Source: Candidatus Peregrinibacteria bacterium UBA1369
GTDB lineage: Bacteria; Patescibacteriota; Gracilibacteria; UBA1369
Assembly: GCA_002305925.1 (NCBI GenBank)
Contig: DBRL01000010.1
Location: 1 to 64,000 of the forward strand
Direction: 5' to 3'
DNA length: 64,000 nt
Each line of letters opens with the position of its first letter. Position 1 is the stretch's first letter. The notes beneath the pieces were generated by a model. It did no database searches. It saw only the letters and a program-made list of their open reading frames with translations, and was not told the DNA's origin. Shown here in pieces: positions 24,755 through 34,813 of this stretch. Both the position numbers and the translations under genes were made by a program.

Positions 24755-25060
24755 ATGAGTGAAATTTTGAAGAAGATCAAACCTCTGGATGACCGTGTCT
24801 TGCTGCGAGGAATCAATGAAATGCAGACTACGGCTTCCGGTATCATTATTCCTGAGACTGCTTCCAAGGACAGGCCCCAAAAGGCCGAGGTGTTGGCGGT
24901 GGGGCCCGGGATTTTGAAGAAAGATGGTAGTCGCGTGCCCCTCGACGTCAAGGTGGGGGATCAGGTACTGGTTTCCAAATATGCGGCCGATGAGGTGAAG
25001 ATCGAAGGTGAGGAATACTACATTATTCATCAGAGCAGTATTTTGGCGATTATCGGCTGA
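24755..25060 (+). CDS. groS: Co-chaperonin GroES
   Basis: This 101-aa lid of the GroEL chamber has the conserved IKPLDDRVLLRG start, a mobile loop (NEMQTTASGIIIPETA) and the LKKDGSRVPLDVKVGDQVLVSKY core. I use ATG 24755; a TTG at 24749 is also in frame. The ATG follows ATTGGTT with no Shine-Dalgarno motif. A CIRCE element precedes it and groL follows at 53 nt. Confidence 0.97.
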   Translation: MSEILKKIKPLDDRVLLRGINEMQTTASGIIIPETASKDRPQKAEVLAVGPGILKKDGSRVPLDVKVGDQVLVSKYAADEVKIEGEEYYIIHQSSILAIIG

Positions 25061-25113
25061 GCCATGAGCGCTGACCGATTTATTTAATTAACTAATCATT
25101 AATCAAAACAGTT

Positions 25114-26796
25114 ATGGCAAAAGACATTATTATCGGTGATGACAGCCGCAAACGCATGATTGCCGGTGTGAAAAAACTTTCCGACACGGTCAAGCTGACC
25201 ATCGGACCGAAAGGACGCAATGTCATTCTGGAAAAGAAATACGGCGGACCGCTGATCACCAATGACGGCGTGACCATCGCCAAGGAAATCGAGCTGGAGG
25301 ACGCCTACGAAAATATGGGGGCCCAGCTGGTCAAAGAGGTGGCCACAAAAACCAATGATGTGGCCGGGGACGGTACCACTACCGCCACCATTCTGGCCGA
25401 GGCAATGATTTCCGAGGGGTTTCGCAATATTACCGCCGGTGCCGATCCGATGGCTCTGAAGCGCGGTATTGACCGGGCGGTGGACAAGGTCTGCAATGTA
25501 CTGGAAGAGCGGGCCGTGGAAGTCGGCGATTCTCAGGAGAAGGTCAAGCAGGTGGCGACGATTTCCGCCCAGGACGAAAAGGTCGGTACCTTGATTGCCG
25601 ATGTGATGGAGATGGTGGGCAATGACGGTGTGATTACCGTGGAGGAGTCCAAGACGACCGGTATGGAGAAGGAGGTGGTCAAAGGCATGCAGTTCGACAA
25701 TGGCTATATTTCCGCCTATATGATTACCGATCCGCAGCGTATGGAGGCCGTATATGAGGATGCCTCGATTCTGATTACCGACAAGAAAATTTCCTCTCTG
25801 CAGGTGCTGGTGCCGATTATCGAAAAGGTGGCGGCCGCCGGCAAAAAAGAGCTGGTGATCATCGCCGAGGATTTGGACGGCGAGGCCCTGGCTACTTTGA
25901 TTTTGAATAAATTGCGCAATGTTTTCAGCGTGCTGGCGGTGAAAGCACCGGCCTATGGCGATCGCCGCAAGGAAATGCTCAAGGACATTGCCGCACTGAC
26001 CGGCGGCCGCGTCATCAGCGAGGAAATCGGTCTGAAACTGGAGAATATGGAAATTGAGGATCTCGGACGCGCCGGCAAGGTTGTGGCTGACAAAGACAAG
26101 ACCACCATTATCGAGGGCAAGGGCAAGAAAAGCGAAGTCGAGGCCCGTATCGCCGAGATCAAGGTGCTGATGGAGAAAACCACTTCCGATTTTGACAAAG
26201 AAAAGCTGGCTGAGCGTCTGGCCAAGATGGCTGGTGGCGTGGGTGTGATTCGCGTGGGAGCCGCCAGTGAGGTGGAACTGAAAGAAAAGAAGCTGCGCAT
26301 AGAGGATGCCGTTTCCGCTACCAAAGCCGCGGTGGCCGAGGGAGTGGTGGCCGGCGGCGGTGTAGTGCTGGCCCAGGCCGGTAAGGAACTGGTCTCGATG
26401 ATTCAAAAGGGTGATGACGAAGCAACTGGAGCGGCCATTGTATTGCACGCGCTCTCCCAACCCCTGATGTGGATTGCCTACAACAGCGGATTGAAACCGG
26501 AAGTGATTGTCCACAAAGTGATTTCCGCCAAGGAGGGTATGGGCTTTGATTTTTCCAGATTCAGCAGGAAAGAATTGCATGATGATGCGGCTCTCGACGG
26601 AGCCCTGACCGACATGGTCAAGGCCGGCATTATCGATCCGAAGATGGTGGTTCGCTCGGCGCTGCAAAACGCCGCTTCCGTGGCCGGTATTTTCCTGACC
26701 TCCGAAGCCGCGGTAGTCGATATTCCGGAAAAGAAGGGGACAGATGCTGCAGCCATGGCCGGTATGGGAGGCATGGGTGGTATGGGAATGATGTAA
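25114..26796 (+). CDS. groL: Chaperonin GroEL
   Basis: This 560-aa ATP-dependent folding chamber is slightly longer than the usual ~545 aa. The nucleotide-binding motifs GPKGRNVILEK and NDVAGDGTTTATILA are intact. The protein ends in a GGMGGMGMM tail. There is no Shine-Dalgarno upstream. A strong terminator follows, so groES-groEL is a two-gene heat-shock unit. Confidence 0.98.
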   Translation: MAKDIIIGDDSRKRMIAGVKKLSDTVKLTIGPKGRNVILEKKYGGPLITNDGVTIAKEIELEDAYENMGAQLVKEVATKTNDVAGDGTTTATILAEAMISEGFRNITAGADPMALKRGIDRAVDKVCNVLEERAVEVGDSQEKVKQVATISAQDEKVGTLIADVMEMVGNDGVITVEESKTTGMEKEVVKGMQFDNGYISAYMITDPQRMEAVYEDASILITDKKISSLQVLVPIIEKVAAAGKKELVIIAEDLDGEALATLILNKLRNVFSVLAVKAPAYGDRRKEMLKDIAALTGGRVISEEIGLKLENMEIEDLGRAGKVVADKDKTTIIEGKGKKSEVEARIAEIKVLMEKTTSDFDKEKLAERLAKMAGGVGVIRVGAASEVELKEKKLRIEDAVSATKAAVAEGVVAGGGVVLAQAGKELVSMIQKGDDEATGAAIVLHALSQPLMWIAYNSGLKPEVIVHKVISAKEGMGFDFSRFSRKELHDDAALDGALTDMVKAGIIDPKMVVRSALQNAASVAGIFLTSEAAVVDIPEKKGTDAAAMAGMGGMGGMGMM

Positions 26797-26841
26797 AACC
26801 AGCTGGTAAGTGCGAGAAGGCAAAAAGCTGTTGCCAGTAAT

Positions 26842-26874
26842 AAAGTCCTCCGCGATATGGCGGGGGACTTTTTA
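26842..26874 (+). terminator. Intrinsic terminator of groES-groEL
   Basis: The stem AAAGTCCTCCGC / GCGGGGGACTTT closes a short loop and runs into a T5 tract. It is 45 nt after the groEL stop. Confidence 0.85.
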
Positions 26875-26957
26875 TTTCCGCAGGTTTAGTTTTAATTTGT
26901 GGGCGCGGGGTAAAAGTAGTATATTTGCCCTAAAGAAAAACAAATAATTTTTCGCCC

Positions 26958-27515
26958 ATGCCAGCAAAAAGATCCGTCAAAAAGGTAGAAATTGCCGACG
27001 AGTCGGTGGTGAATTTGAAGAAGAAGGAGACGGGCAAGGTTGATGTTGGTTTTCAGATCAGACATATTGCAGATCAGGATAATCCGCAGGATGGAGAAGA
27101 AGAAAGCATGCCGATACACAAACGGGTTCTGACTTCCGAGGCCGTGCTTGATCGTCCCGCACGTTCTCCGCGGTTTGATCCCGACGAAATCAATCAGCGC
27201 ATGGAGAGTTTTGCCGAAAAACTGGAAAAGGCAGTGATCAAAGTGGCCCCCTCTGAGGGCAATGTTCCTTCAAATGTCGCCGCCGATCCAAAGGACCTGA
27301 TTCGTGTCAAATTTGAAAAGTTTGTTCAGCTGGTGGCCAGCAAGGATTTTCTTTCCGTGCTGGAAAAGAACAAAGATGAGGATATTGTCCTTTCTTCCAA
27401 TCTGCTGACTGAACTGGCCAGCGCGGTCGAGGAAAAAAGCGAGAAAAAATCGCCGGTGATTTTTCTGGTTGGTTTGGCGATTGGCGTGATTATTACCTAT
27501 TTGTTAATCAAATAA
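26958..27515 (+). CDS. Tail-anchored membrane protein, unknown
   Basis: This 185-aa protein is hydrophilic and charged (rich in K, E, D) up to residue ~165, then ends in a single hydrophobic helix (SPVIFLVGLAIGVIITYLLIK). That is the layout of a C-terminally tail-anchored protein with a cytoplasmic domain. It lies 4 nt before pyrH and may share its transcript. A TATATT element lies ~40 nt upstream. No family is recognised. Confidence 0.65.
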   Translation: MPAKRSVKKVEIADESVVNLKKKETGKVDVGFQIRHIADQDNPQDGEEESMPIHKRVLTSEAVLDRPARSPRFDPDEINQRMESFAEKLEKAVIKVAPSEGNVPSNVAADPKDLIRVKFEKFVQLVASKDFLSVLEKNKDEDIVLSSNLLTELASAVEEKSEKKSPVIFLVGLAIGVIITYLLIK

Positions 27516-27519
27516 GAAG

Positions 27520-28239
27520 ATGGTATTGGCCAAGACCAAATATCGCAGGATTCTTTTGAAGGTGTCCGGTGAAGTGATGGGTGGCAAGTCCGGACAGGGC
27601 GTTGATTTCCCGACTATGCGCGTCCTCTGCCAAACCGTCAAAAAGCTGCAGCGGAAGAAAGTGCAGCTGGCAATTGTACTGGGTGGTGGAAATTTCTGGC
27701 GGTATCGGGATTTCAAACATTCCAAAATTGACCGGGTCAATTCGGATTATTTGGGCATGTTGGCGACGATGATCAATTCCGTGGCTCTGCAGGACGAATT
27801 GCGGGCGATGGGAGTAAAGGCCATGGCCGTTTCTTCATTGCCGGTGGATGGTCTGGTGGCGCCTTTTGGGGCGGCGGCCGGCCGGGCCTGGCTGGAGGAG
27901 GGTGGAGTTTTGATCTGTGCCGGAGGTACCGGCAATCCCTTTTGCAGTACCGATATGGCCGCCGCCCTGCGGGCCGGAGAACTGCAGTGTCAGCTGCTGG
28001 TCAAAGCGACTAATGTCGATTATGCCTACGATCGCGACCCCAGAAAACACCCTGACGCCAAGCCCCTGAAAGCTCTTTCACATCATGAAGTCATGGCTAG
28101 GGGGCTGGAGGTGATGGATTTGGCGGCCGTGGCCACGGCCGCGGAAGCGGAGGTGCCGATTGCCATTTTTAATTTGCAGAAGCCGGAAAATTTGCTAGAA
28201 ATTCTCAAAGGGAAGAAGGTGGGCACAATGATCAGTTAG
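27520..28239 (+). CDS. pyrH: UMP kinase
   Basis: This 239-aa amino acid kinase-fold enzyme makes UDP from UMP. It has ILLKVSGEVMGG, the GGGNFWRY nucleotide loop, the VNSDYLGMLATMINSVALQD helix and the TGNPFCSTDMAAALRAGEL segment. It is intact. A downstream gap of 22 nt leads to frr, the conserved pyrH-frr order. Confidence 0.96.
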   Translation: MVLAKTKYRRILLKVSGEVMGGKSGQGVDFPTMRVLCQTVKKLQRKKVQLAIVLGGGNFWRYRDFKHSKIDRVNSDYLGMLATMINSVALQDELRAMGVKAMAVSSLPVDGLVAPFGAAAGRAWLEEGGVLICAGGTGNPFCSTDMAAALRAGELQCQLLVKATNVDYAYDRDPRKHPDAKPLKALSHHEVMARGLEVMDLAAVATAAEAEVPIAIFNLQKPENLLEILKGKKVGTMIS

Positions 28240-28261
28240 TTTATTTTTTAATTTTATATAC

Positions 28262-28822
28262 ATGGCTGTAGAAACTATTCTGAAAAAACTGGAGGACGAA
28301 CTGGAAAAGGCATTGAATCATCTGCACGACGAATATGCTTCCATGCAGATTGGCCGGGCCAGTGCCGCTTTGGTTGATCGTATTCAGGTAGAGTCCTATG
28401 GAGTGGTACAGCCCCTGAAGGCGATAGCCAATATCAGCGTGCCCGACGCCAAAACAATTCAGATACAGCCCTGGGACAGGGGCACCCTGGCGGCTATCGA
28501 GAAGGCGATTATGCTGGCTGAACTGGGATTAACTCCCCAGAACGATGGTATAGTGGTACGTCTGAATATTCCCGCATTGACCGAGGAGCGCCGACGCGAT
28601 TTGACCAAACTGGTTTTCAAAATGGCCGAAGAGACCAAAATCAGTGTGCGCAATCTGCGACACGATGCCATGGAAGAAGTGAAGAAAGAGCAGAAAGCCA
28701 ATCTGATCACCGAAGACCAGCAGAAGTTTGCCGAAAAGAAAATTCAGGAGCAGGTGGATGAGGCCAATGAGTCGATTGAAAAGGCTTCGAAGGACAAGGA
28801 GGCCGATGTTTTGAAAGTGTAG
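28262..28822 (+). CDS. frr: Ribosome recycling factor
   Basis: This 186-aa protein shows the family pattern HLHDEYASMQIGRASAALVDRIQVESYGV and EERRRDLTKLVFKMAEETKISVRNLRHDAMEEVKK. It splits post-termination ribosomes with EF-G. Its length and order after pyrH are normal. Confidence 0.97.
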   Translation: MAVETILKKLEDELEKALNHLHDEYASMQIGRASAALVDRIQVESYGVVQPLKAIANISVPDAKTIQIQPWDRGTLAAIEKAIMLAELGLTPQNDGIVVRLNIPALTEERRRDLTKLVFKMAEETKISVRNLRHDAMEEVKKEQKANLITEDQQKFAEKKIQEQVDEANESIEKASKDKEADVLKV

Positions 28823-28847
28823 TCCGGAATTTAATAAACTAATTTTG

Positions 28848-30434
28848 ATGATCTGGTTATTATCGATACTGGCCTTTGTTGTTATCTTTTCAGCCTTGAT
28901 ACTGATCCATGAATTTGGACATTTTTATGTGGCCAGGCGTTGCGGCATAAAAGTTGAGGAATTTGGTCTGGGCATGCCTCCGCGTCTCTGGGGTTGGCGG
29001 CCGAAAAAAAGTGAAACGCTCTATTCGTTCAATGCCATCCCTTTTGGCGGTTTTGTACGACTTTATGGCGAGGATGTTACCGACAAGAAGGCAGTGCAGA
29101 GCAAACGCAGTTTTGTTTCCAAAAAGCCCTGGCAGAAACTGCTGGTGGTGACGGCTGGCGTTCTGATGAATTTTCTGTTGGCCTGGCTGCTCTTGGTGCT
29201 GGGCTTTACTATTGGTATGCAGCCACTGCTGGTCACTCCGGATGACGTTTATTCCGCCATTGATGCGGGTGTGGTGAAGGTAGCCCCCGGTATTGTCGTC
29301 AAGACGCCCGGCGAAAATGATGCGGGCTTTGAAGCGGGGGATCTCTTGTTGGCGGTAAATGGCAAAAAAATTATCTGGGGGGATGAGGTCGCCAATTTGG
29401 CCGATGGTGAGAAAGTTACTTTTTTGCTTGAGCGTCGCGGCAGTCTGGTGGAGGTTGTCGGCGTAAATGATTTGCAGAAGCCTTTTTTTGCCAGTTATGA
29501 TCTGTTGCCTTTGCCGCAGCTGGTGGTAAAAGATGCCCCGTCGGTTCTCCAGGTAAAGGGTTTGCGTCCCGGCGAGGTGATTGGACCGATTGAGGGCAAA
29601 AGGATTTATAATACGGCCGCTTTGGAGGAGGTGCTGGTCTCAATGCAACTGCAAGAAACTTTTTCTCAGCCTGAAGCCAATGATGACCTGGCCGGAATGG
29701 CCGGGGTGGTGGTGAGCATGGTTTTGCCCGGTGGTACTGCTGAAACGGCGGGTTTGCTGGCCGGGGATGAGATAGTCAGTATTAACGGAGTGGAGGTGCG
29801 TGATATCAAAGCGCTTTCACAGGCACTGACCGCAGAAATTCTGGAGGGAAAGGCGGTTTACAAGGTAAGGAGAGGACAGTCTGAAATTGAATACTATTTG
29901 CAGAAAGACGCGGAGGGAACGGTGGGAGTGATGCTTGCCGAGCTGGTGCGTCTGGAAAACTATGGACTGTCGGTTTATGCCAGATCGGTACCCCATTCGA
30001 TACTGGCTATTGAGGATGTTAACTATCCACTCGGGCAAGCCATGTTGGAGGCTTTTAAGGAAATCGGGAGGCTGTCTGTGTTAACCGCCCATGCTTTTGT
30101 CGATGTGTTCAGAAGTATTTTCACCAGATTGTCCGTGCCGGAGGGTGTGGCCGGACCGGTGGGAATTGCCCAGATGACTTTTGTTTTCGTCCAGGAGGGA
30201 GTGATGTCCCTGATTCGCTTTACGGCGCTGCTTTCGATGAGTTTGGCCATCATCAATATATTGCCTTTTCCGGGACTGGACGGTGGAAGATTCTTCCTGA
30301 TTCTGATACCGGCATTGCTGGGCAAGAAAATCAATCCCCGCTGGGAAGCGATGGTTCATGTCTTTGGCTTCCTGCTGCTGATGCTGTTGTTGCTGTTTGT
30401 CACTTTCAACGATTTGGCCAGACTGTTTGGCTGA
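28848..30434 (+). CDS. rseP: RIP site-2 metalloprotease (RseP-like)
   Basis: This 528-aa membrane protease has the zinc motif HEFGH at residues 21-25 in the first helix and N-I-L-P-F-P-G-L-D-G-G-R near the C-terminus, the family's NxxPxPxLDG motif. Two PDZ-like regions lie between (residues ~110-200 and ~285-350). It cuts membrane-embedded substrates such as anti-sigma factors. I start at ATG 28848; the TTG 3 nt upstream is also in frame. It follows frr as in many bacteria. Confidence 0.93.
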   Translation: MIWLLSILAFVVIFSALILIHEFGHFYVARRCGIKVEEFGLGMPPRLWGWRPKKSETLYSFNAIPFGGFVRLYGEDVTDKKAVQSKRSFVSKKPWQKLLVVTAGVLMNFLLAWLLLVLGFTIGMQPLLVTPDDVYSAIDAGVVKVAPGIVVKTPGENDAGFEAGDLLLAVNGKKIIWGDEVANLADGEKVTFLLERRGSLVEVVGVNDLQKPFFASYDLLPLPQLVVKDAPSVLQVKGLRPGEVIGPIEGKRIYNTAALEEVLVSMQLQETFSQPEANDDLAGMAGVVVSMVLPGGTAETAGLLAGDEIVSINGVEVRDIKALSQALTAEILEGKAVYKVRRGQSEIEYYLQKDAEGTVGVMLAELVRLENYGLSVYARSVPHSILAIEDVNYPLGQAMLEAFKEIGRLSVLTAHAFVDVFRSIFTRLSVPEGVAGPVGIAQMTFVFVQEGVMSLIRFTALLSMSLAIINILPFPGLDGGRFFLILIPALLGKKINPRWEAMVHVFGFLLLMLLLLFVTFNDLARLFG

Positions 30435-30577
30435 TGCTCGATGAATTGTGCCAGGCATTGGGGAATTGGACTTGAAAGAAATTGCTGAGTGTTTTCTGAC
30501 GCCTCTTTGCTACTTGCGGCGGTAATTTTTAGATATTAATATCGCCAAGCCTGAACCGTAAAAGATAAGCAACTTCC

Positions 30578-32023
30578 ATGGCCAATGAGACGGCAAATTT
30601 CGACCGGAAGGCTGTGTGGGGACAGGTAATTGCCAAAATTCATCCCCAGGTCGACAGGGGACATCTGCTGACGATTTTTATTCACAGTGCTATCCTTTCC
30701 TATGAAAAGGGGGTGCTGGTGATTGGTTTTGCTTCGATAATCGGTCCGGACTATGTGCGCGAGAAATATCACGGTAAAATTTTTCCATTGATTAAGGAGC
30801 TTTTGCCCGACCTTGAGAGTATTGAATACGAAATGAAAAGCTCCCTGATCGATGCTGAACATCCAGATAAAATTCCTGTCGAAAGTTTCATGTCCTTGAT
30901 TGGCACTCCCCGCAAACAGCGCAAGGTGCCAGGAAAATCCGAAGTCATGCTGGAGGGGGGTATGCGCAGCAAGCTGTTCAACAAGGAGTATACTCTGCAA
31001 AATTTTATTCCCGGCAGCGAAAACCGACTGGTGCATGCCGCCTGTATGGCGGTTGGCGCCAAGCCGGCAGGTATATACAATCCACTTTATATTTACGGCG
31101 GTGTCGGTTTGGGCAAGACGCATCTGCTGCAGGCTACCGGTCAGGAAATTCTCAAGAATTATCCTGGCAAAAAGGTTGTTTATATGACGGCCGAGCATTT
31201 TATTAACAAGATTGTTGAGGCGATCGGCCGCAAACATACCAAGCCTTTCAAGGACGAATACCGCAATCTGGACTGTCTGATTGTTGACGATATCCAGTTT
31301 TTTGCCAACAAGGCTACTTCTGAACAGGAGTTTTTTCACACCTTCAACGATCTCTACGATAACGGCAAGCAGATTATTCTCAGTGCCGACCGTCCGCCCC
31401 GCGAACTGGAGGGGTTTGACGATCGCCTGAAAAGCCGTTTTGGCATGGGTATGCTGATTGAGGTTTGCAAGCCGAGCTTTGAGACGCGGCTGGCTATTCT
31501 AAAGGCTAAATGCGGTGAATTTGAGGTGATGCTGGATCCGGAGGTGCTGGAGTTTATCGCTTTCAATCTGACTCACAGTGTCCGTGAAATGATTGGCGTG
31601 CTGAAAACGGCTATTGGCGAGGCCCAGCTGGAAAATTCCACCCCGACCATTCGTACGGTGGCCCAGGTGATACGCAAGTTTAGTCGTGATCAGGACGTGG
31701 GGACGATCGATTTGAAGGATCAGAACAAAACCGTGGTGCGCGGGCTGGAGGACGTGGTTGATATCGTGGCCAAGTATTTTACCTTGACCAAGAGCGATCT
31801 GGTCGGTCTTGACCGCAAAAAAGAGGTGATGGTTCCCCGGCAGATCAGCATGTATCTGATTCGTGAAATTCTCAACCAGTCCTTTGAGTCGATTGGCGAG
31901 TGCTTCGGTGGACGCAATCACACGACGGTGATGCATGCCTGCAATAAGGTGGAGAATCAGATGAAAATCGATCAGAAGTTGCAACGTGACATCAACGCTC
32001 TGAAGAAGGAATTGGGGTTTTAG
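30578..32023 (+). CDS. dnaA: Replication initiator DnaA
   Basis: This 481-aa AAA+ protein has the P-loop GGVGLGKT (174-181), Walker B LIVDDIQF (234-241) and the sensor segment LKSRFGMGMLIEV. The C-terminal DNA-binding signature GGRNHTTVMHACNKV is intact. There is no dnaN next to it. I saw no cluster of DnaA boxes (TTATCCACA or close variants) in the 140 nt upstream or the 90 nt downstream, so the origin need not lie here. Confidence 0.97.
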   Translation: MANETANFDRKAVWGQVIAKIHPQVDRGHLLTIFIHSAILSYEKGVLVIGFASIIGPDYVREKYHGKIFPLIKELLPDLESIEYEMKSSLIDAEHPDKIPVESFMSLIGTPRKQRKVPGKSEVMLEGGMRSKLFNKEYTLQNFIPGSENRLVHAACMAVGAKPAGIYNPLYIYGGVGLGKTHLLQATGQEILKNYPGKKVVYMTAEHFINKIVEAIGRKHTKPFKDEYRNLDCLIVDDIQFFANKATSEQEFFHTFNDLYDNGKQIILSADRPPRELEGFDDRLKSRFGMGMLIEVCKPSFETRLAILKAKCGEFEVMLDPEVLEFIAFNLTHSVREMIGVLKTAIGEAQLENSTPTIRTVAQVIRKFSRDQDVGTIDLKDQNKTVVRGLEDVVDIVAKYFTLTKSDLVGLDRKKEVMVPRQISMYLIREILNQSFESIGECFGGRNHTTVMHACNKVENQMKIDQKLQRDINALKKELGF

Positions 32024-32048
32024 GCGATTACCCGCAGCGGGATTTTAC

Positions 32049-32076
32049 TTTACTTGCGGCCCAGAAAAGCTATAAT
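32049..32076 (+). promoter_or_regulatory. Promoter of the FecR-like gene
   Basis: TTTACT, a 16-nt spacer and a perfect TATAAT ending at 32076. An in-frame TTG immediately follows at 32077 and would be upstream of the transcript start, so the start at ATG 32116 is preferred. Confidence 0.65.
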
Positions 32077-32115
32077 TTGGGCAAATTTCATAATGAAAAC
32101 AAATTGACGGTATAT

Positions 32116-33759
32116 ATGCGTAGATACAGGCGTCGCGCCCGCTCACAATACCTGCTGCCATTTGTGATTTTGGTGAGTCTGGGAGTTGTGGTGATTTTGG
32201 CTTTTCAGCTGTGGGGTGCTTTTTTTGCCGGGGCCAAGGGAGATGCCATTTATTTTCTGGCCGAGGGGCGTTCCAAGGTTTTGGCTTTCGGCACCAATGA
32301 ATGGGAAAACCTCTACAACGGTTCCAAGGTTAAACTGGGGGATTCCGTGAAAACACAGAAAAATTCCAAAGGGGTGATACAGTTTTATGACGGCACGGTG
32401 ATGCGTCTGGATGAGGATACGCAGGTCACTTTGCTGGATATCAGTAAAAAAAGCGATTATCAGGAAATTCTTATTTTCCTTAATGACGGACAGATCTGGG
32501 TCAATAAACCCAAACAGAACGTCATTCGCAAGACCGATTTTGTGATTAACACCAATTATGCTTCTTATTCGATTACCGGTACGGTGTTTGCCCTGGAGAA
32601 AGGTGCGGAGGAAATATTGCGCGTCATTCGCGGGCAAGTGCAGGTGGATATAATTGAGCAGGTTGATGGCAAGTCCCGTTCGATCGAATCGGTTCCGGTG
32701 GGTATAGGCCAGCAAATTACACTCAGTGATGCCGTGATGCAGGAATACTATCAGCGTAAATCTCCGTCGGTGCTGGGGGTGCTGGATCCTCTTTTCCAGG
32801 CTTCAGAATGGTATCTCTGGAATGTCCGTCAGGATGAGAATCCCACCGATTTCTCCAAGTGGAGCGCTTCCGGAACAATAGGTGATGTGGAGGCTACCCC
32901 GGATATGAATATGGAAAGCGGTTTCGGTTCTGTTGAAGATGCTGAAGATTCGTTAACCGAAAATAGTGACTTGGCTGCTCCGATACTGCTCTCTCCCAAG
33001 ACTGCGGCGATGGTCACGGCAAAGGATGTTCAGACAATCAGCGGGCGGGCCTCCGAGGGGACAAAAAAGGTTTTGTTGCGGCAATTGCTGGCCGGTGAAG
33101 AGGCGTCAAAAAAGATCCTGATTACTTCTTTTGATCCGGTCGCACTGACCTGGAGCTATGATCTTTCCGAGGCCAAAGCCAATATACGGGCCGGGAAAAA
33201 TATTTATGAATTCGTCGGTATTGACGAGGGGGCCCGTGAAACGGTTGCTCTGAAAGTAGAGATTGATTATCAAAAGGATCAGTCTGAACCCGATCTGGTG
33301 ATTGACCGTCCCGAAATAACCCAGCCCAAAATCACCTCGGTTGGTGATAAGCCATACAAGGAAGGGATGACGCTGACCACCGACGGTTTTGCCATTGTCG
33401 GCGGAATCAGTGGTGCCGATGCGGTATGGGTCGATGATTTTAAATTAAACCGTTATGCTCCGGGCGATGCCAGCTGGACTTATAATGTACGTACCACTTA
33501 TGGTAATCTCAAGCCCGGTCTAAATACCTATCAGGTTTACGGCGTGACTGAATCCGGCAAGAAATCGCCGGTTACAACCGTGAAATTCTATTTCGAGCCT
33601 CCCCAGGCGGCGGCCAGTGCTGACACGCAGACTGCTGACAGTGCCGATGGCGCGGGAGAAGCGGCTGAGGTTTCTTCGTCCACAACATCGTCATCTTCCG
33701 GTAGTTCCCAGACCATCATCACCGGTCCCGAGCGTCCGCTCAATGCGCTTAGCGACTAG
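32116..33759 (+). CDS. FecR-domain membrane protein
   Basis: This 547-aa protein has a basic N-terminus (MRRYRRRARSQY), one membrane helix (residues ~15-40) and a FecR-like domain (residues ~55-170). That domain shows G-D-S-V-K-T-Q-K-N-S-K-G-V-I-Q-F-Y-D-G and the repeated strand pattern. Ig-like beta regions follow around 280-480, and the Ser/Ala-rich C-terminus ends without an anchor. FecR domains in CPR usually occur in envelope proteins of unknown role, not in iron sensing. It is monocistronic, convergent with mltG. Confidence 0.72.
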   Translation: MRRYRRRARSQYLLPFVILVSLGVVVILAFQLWGAFFAGAKGDAIYFLAEGRSKVLAFGTNEWENLYNGSKVKLGDSVKTQKNSKGVIQFYDGTVMRLDEDTQVTLLDISKKSDYQEILIFLNDGQIWVNKPKQNVIRKTDFVINTNYASYSITGTVFALEKGAEEILRVIRGQVQVDIIEQVDGKSRSIESVPVGIGQQITLSDAVMQEYYQRKSPSVLGVLDPLFQASEWYLWNVRQDENPTDFSKWSASGTIGDVEATPDMNMESGFGSVEDAEDSLTENSDLAAPILLSPKTAAMVTAKDVQTISGRASEGTKKVLLRQLLAGEEASKKILITSFDPVALTWSYDLSEAKANIRAGKNIYEFVGIDEGARETVALKVEIDYQKDQSEPDLVIDRPEITQPKITSVGDKPYKEGMTLTTDGFAIVGGISGADAVWVDDFKLNRYAPGDASWTYNVRTTYGNLKPGLNTYQVYGVTESGKKSPVTTVKFYFEPPQAAASADTQTADSADGAGEAAEVSSSTTSSSSGSSQTIITGPERPLNALSD

Positions 33760-33772
33760 ACGAAGGGGCGGC

Positions 33773-34801
33773 CTAAAGCTGTGATTTGTTGCGGTTATGT
33801 TCTTCGTTACTGACTGCATAGACCATGTCTCCGCTACGGTTGGTCAGATAAAAATAATAGGGGCTGTTTTCCGGTTGGGCGGCGGCCTGCAGGCTGGCCA
33901 GTCCAGGGTTACAGATCGGACCGGGAGGTAGACCGGGGTTTTTGCGCGTATTGTAGGGCGAGTCTTCCTGCAAGTCCTGGTAGGTGATGGTACGGTCGTT
34001 TTTCAGATAGAGCAGAGTGGCGTCTATGCCCAAGACCCAATCTTCAGCAAGTCTTTTCCAGATGATGCCGGCGATGATCGGTCGGTCGGGGTCGCGGTTG
34101 GCCTCTTTTTCAATCATTGAGGCAACAATCACAGTTTCGGTCAGTGGGTGGGAGGAGGTTTGCAGGACGGGCAGGGCTTTCTTTTGAAAGGTATTGAGCA
34201 GCATGCTGAGAAACTCTTCAGGGCTGAAATTGAGCGCGCTGACATAATAGGTGTCAGGGAAAAGATAGCCTTCCAGCGGGTGGGGAAGGGGGGATTGAAT
34301 TTCCTTGTTGAGGAAAGCATATTTGTCATAAGAAGAGAACCCGTCTGCGGCCCGGCTGAATTCTTCGGGGTTGATCAGGGATAGTTCACTGAGGATTTTG
34401 TCAATTTCGGCCACTGTGGAGCCTTCGGGGATGGTCACGATTTCCTGGCGCTGTTCATTGGAGGTGATGGTCTGATAGATCTCTTTGGCGTTCATACCCG
34501 GCCCCAGCGGGAAGCGTCCTGATTTGACCTGTTTGTCAAGGCCTTCCAGACGTCCATACCAGTTGAAGCTTTCCTGATCGAGGATCAGCCCGTCTTGCTG
34601 TAGTGCAGACGCAATGTTTTTTAGACTTTCGCCCTTTTTGACGGTGAAAATCATCTCTTCGGCACTGCCGGGTTTGGGCGGGGTGGAAATGAGATGATTG
34701 TATTGCTGGTATTTGTAGAAGCCAATGATTACCAAAACAAACAATACCGCCAGCGTTACTTTTAGCAGCCGGTGGTGGTGCGGCCTGTATCTTTTTCTCA
34801 T
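33773..34801 (-). CDS. mltG: Endolytic murein transglycosylase MltG
   Basis: This 342-aa protein has an N-terminal membrane helix (residues ~14-30), a LysM-like segment (IFTVKKGESLKNIASALQQDG), and the YceG/MltG domain. The catalytic glutamate is in ASMIEKEANRDPDRP, and the signature DSPYNTRKNPGLPPGPICNPG is intact. It terminates new peptidoglycan strands. It follows ybaB by 12 nt on the same strand. Confidence 0.93.
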   Translation of the reverse strand: MRKRYRPHHHRLLKVTLAVLFVLVIIGFYKYQQYNHLISTPPKPGSAEEMIFTVKKGESLKNIASALQQDGLILDQESFNWYGRLEGLDKQVKSGRFPLGPGMNAKEIYQTITSNEQRQEIVTIPEGSTVAEIDKILSELSLINPEEFSRAADGFSSYDKYAFLNKEIQSPLPHPLEGYLFPDTYYVSALNFSPEEFLSMLLNTFQKKALPVLQTSSHPLTETVIVASMIEKEANRDPDRPIIAGIIWKRLAEDWVLGIDATLLYLKNDRTITYQDLQEDSPYNTRKNPGLPPGPICNPGLASLQAAAQPENSPYYFYLTNRSGDMVYAVSNEEHNRNKSQL

Positions 34802-34813
34802 GTATTTGTTAAA

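Noticed and set aside
30435..30577. Replication origin next to dnaA
   Set aside because: No cluster of DnaA boxes close to TTATCCACA was found upstream or just downstream of dnaA. GC-skew over the whole genome would decide.
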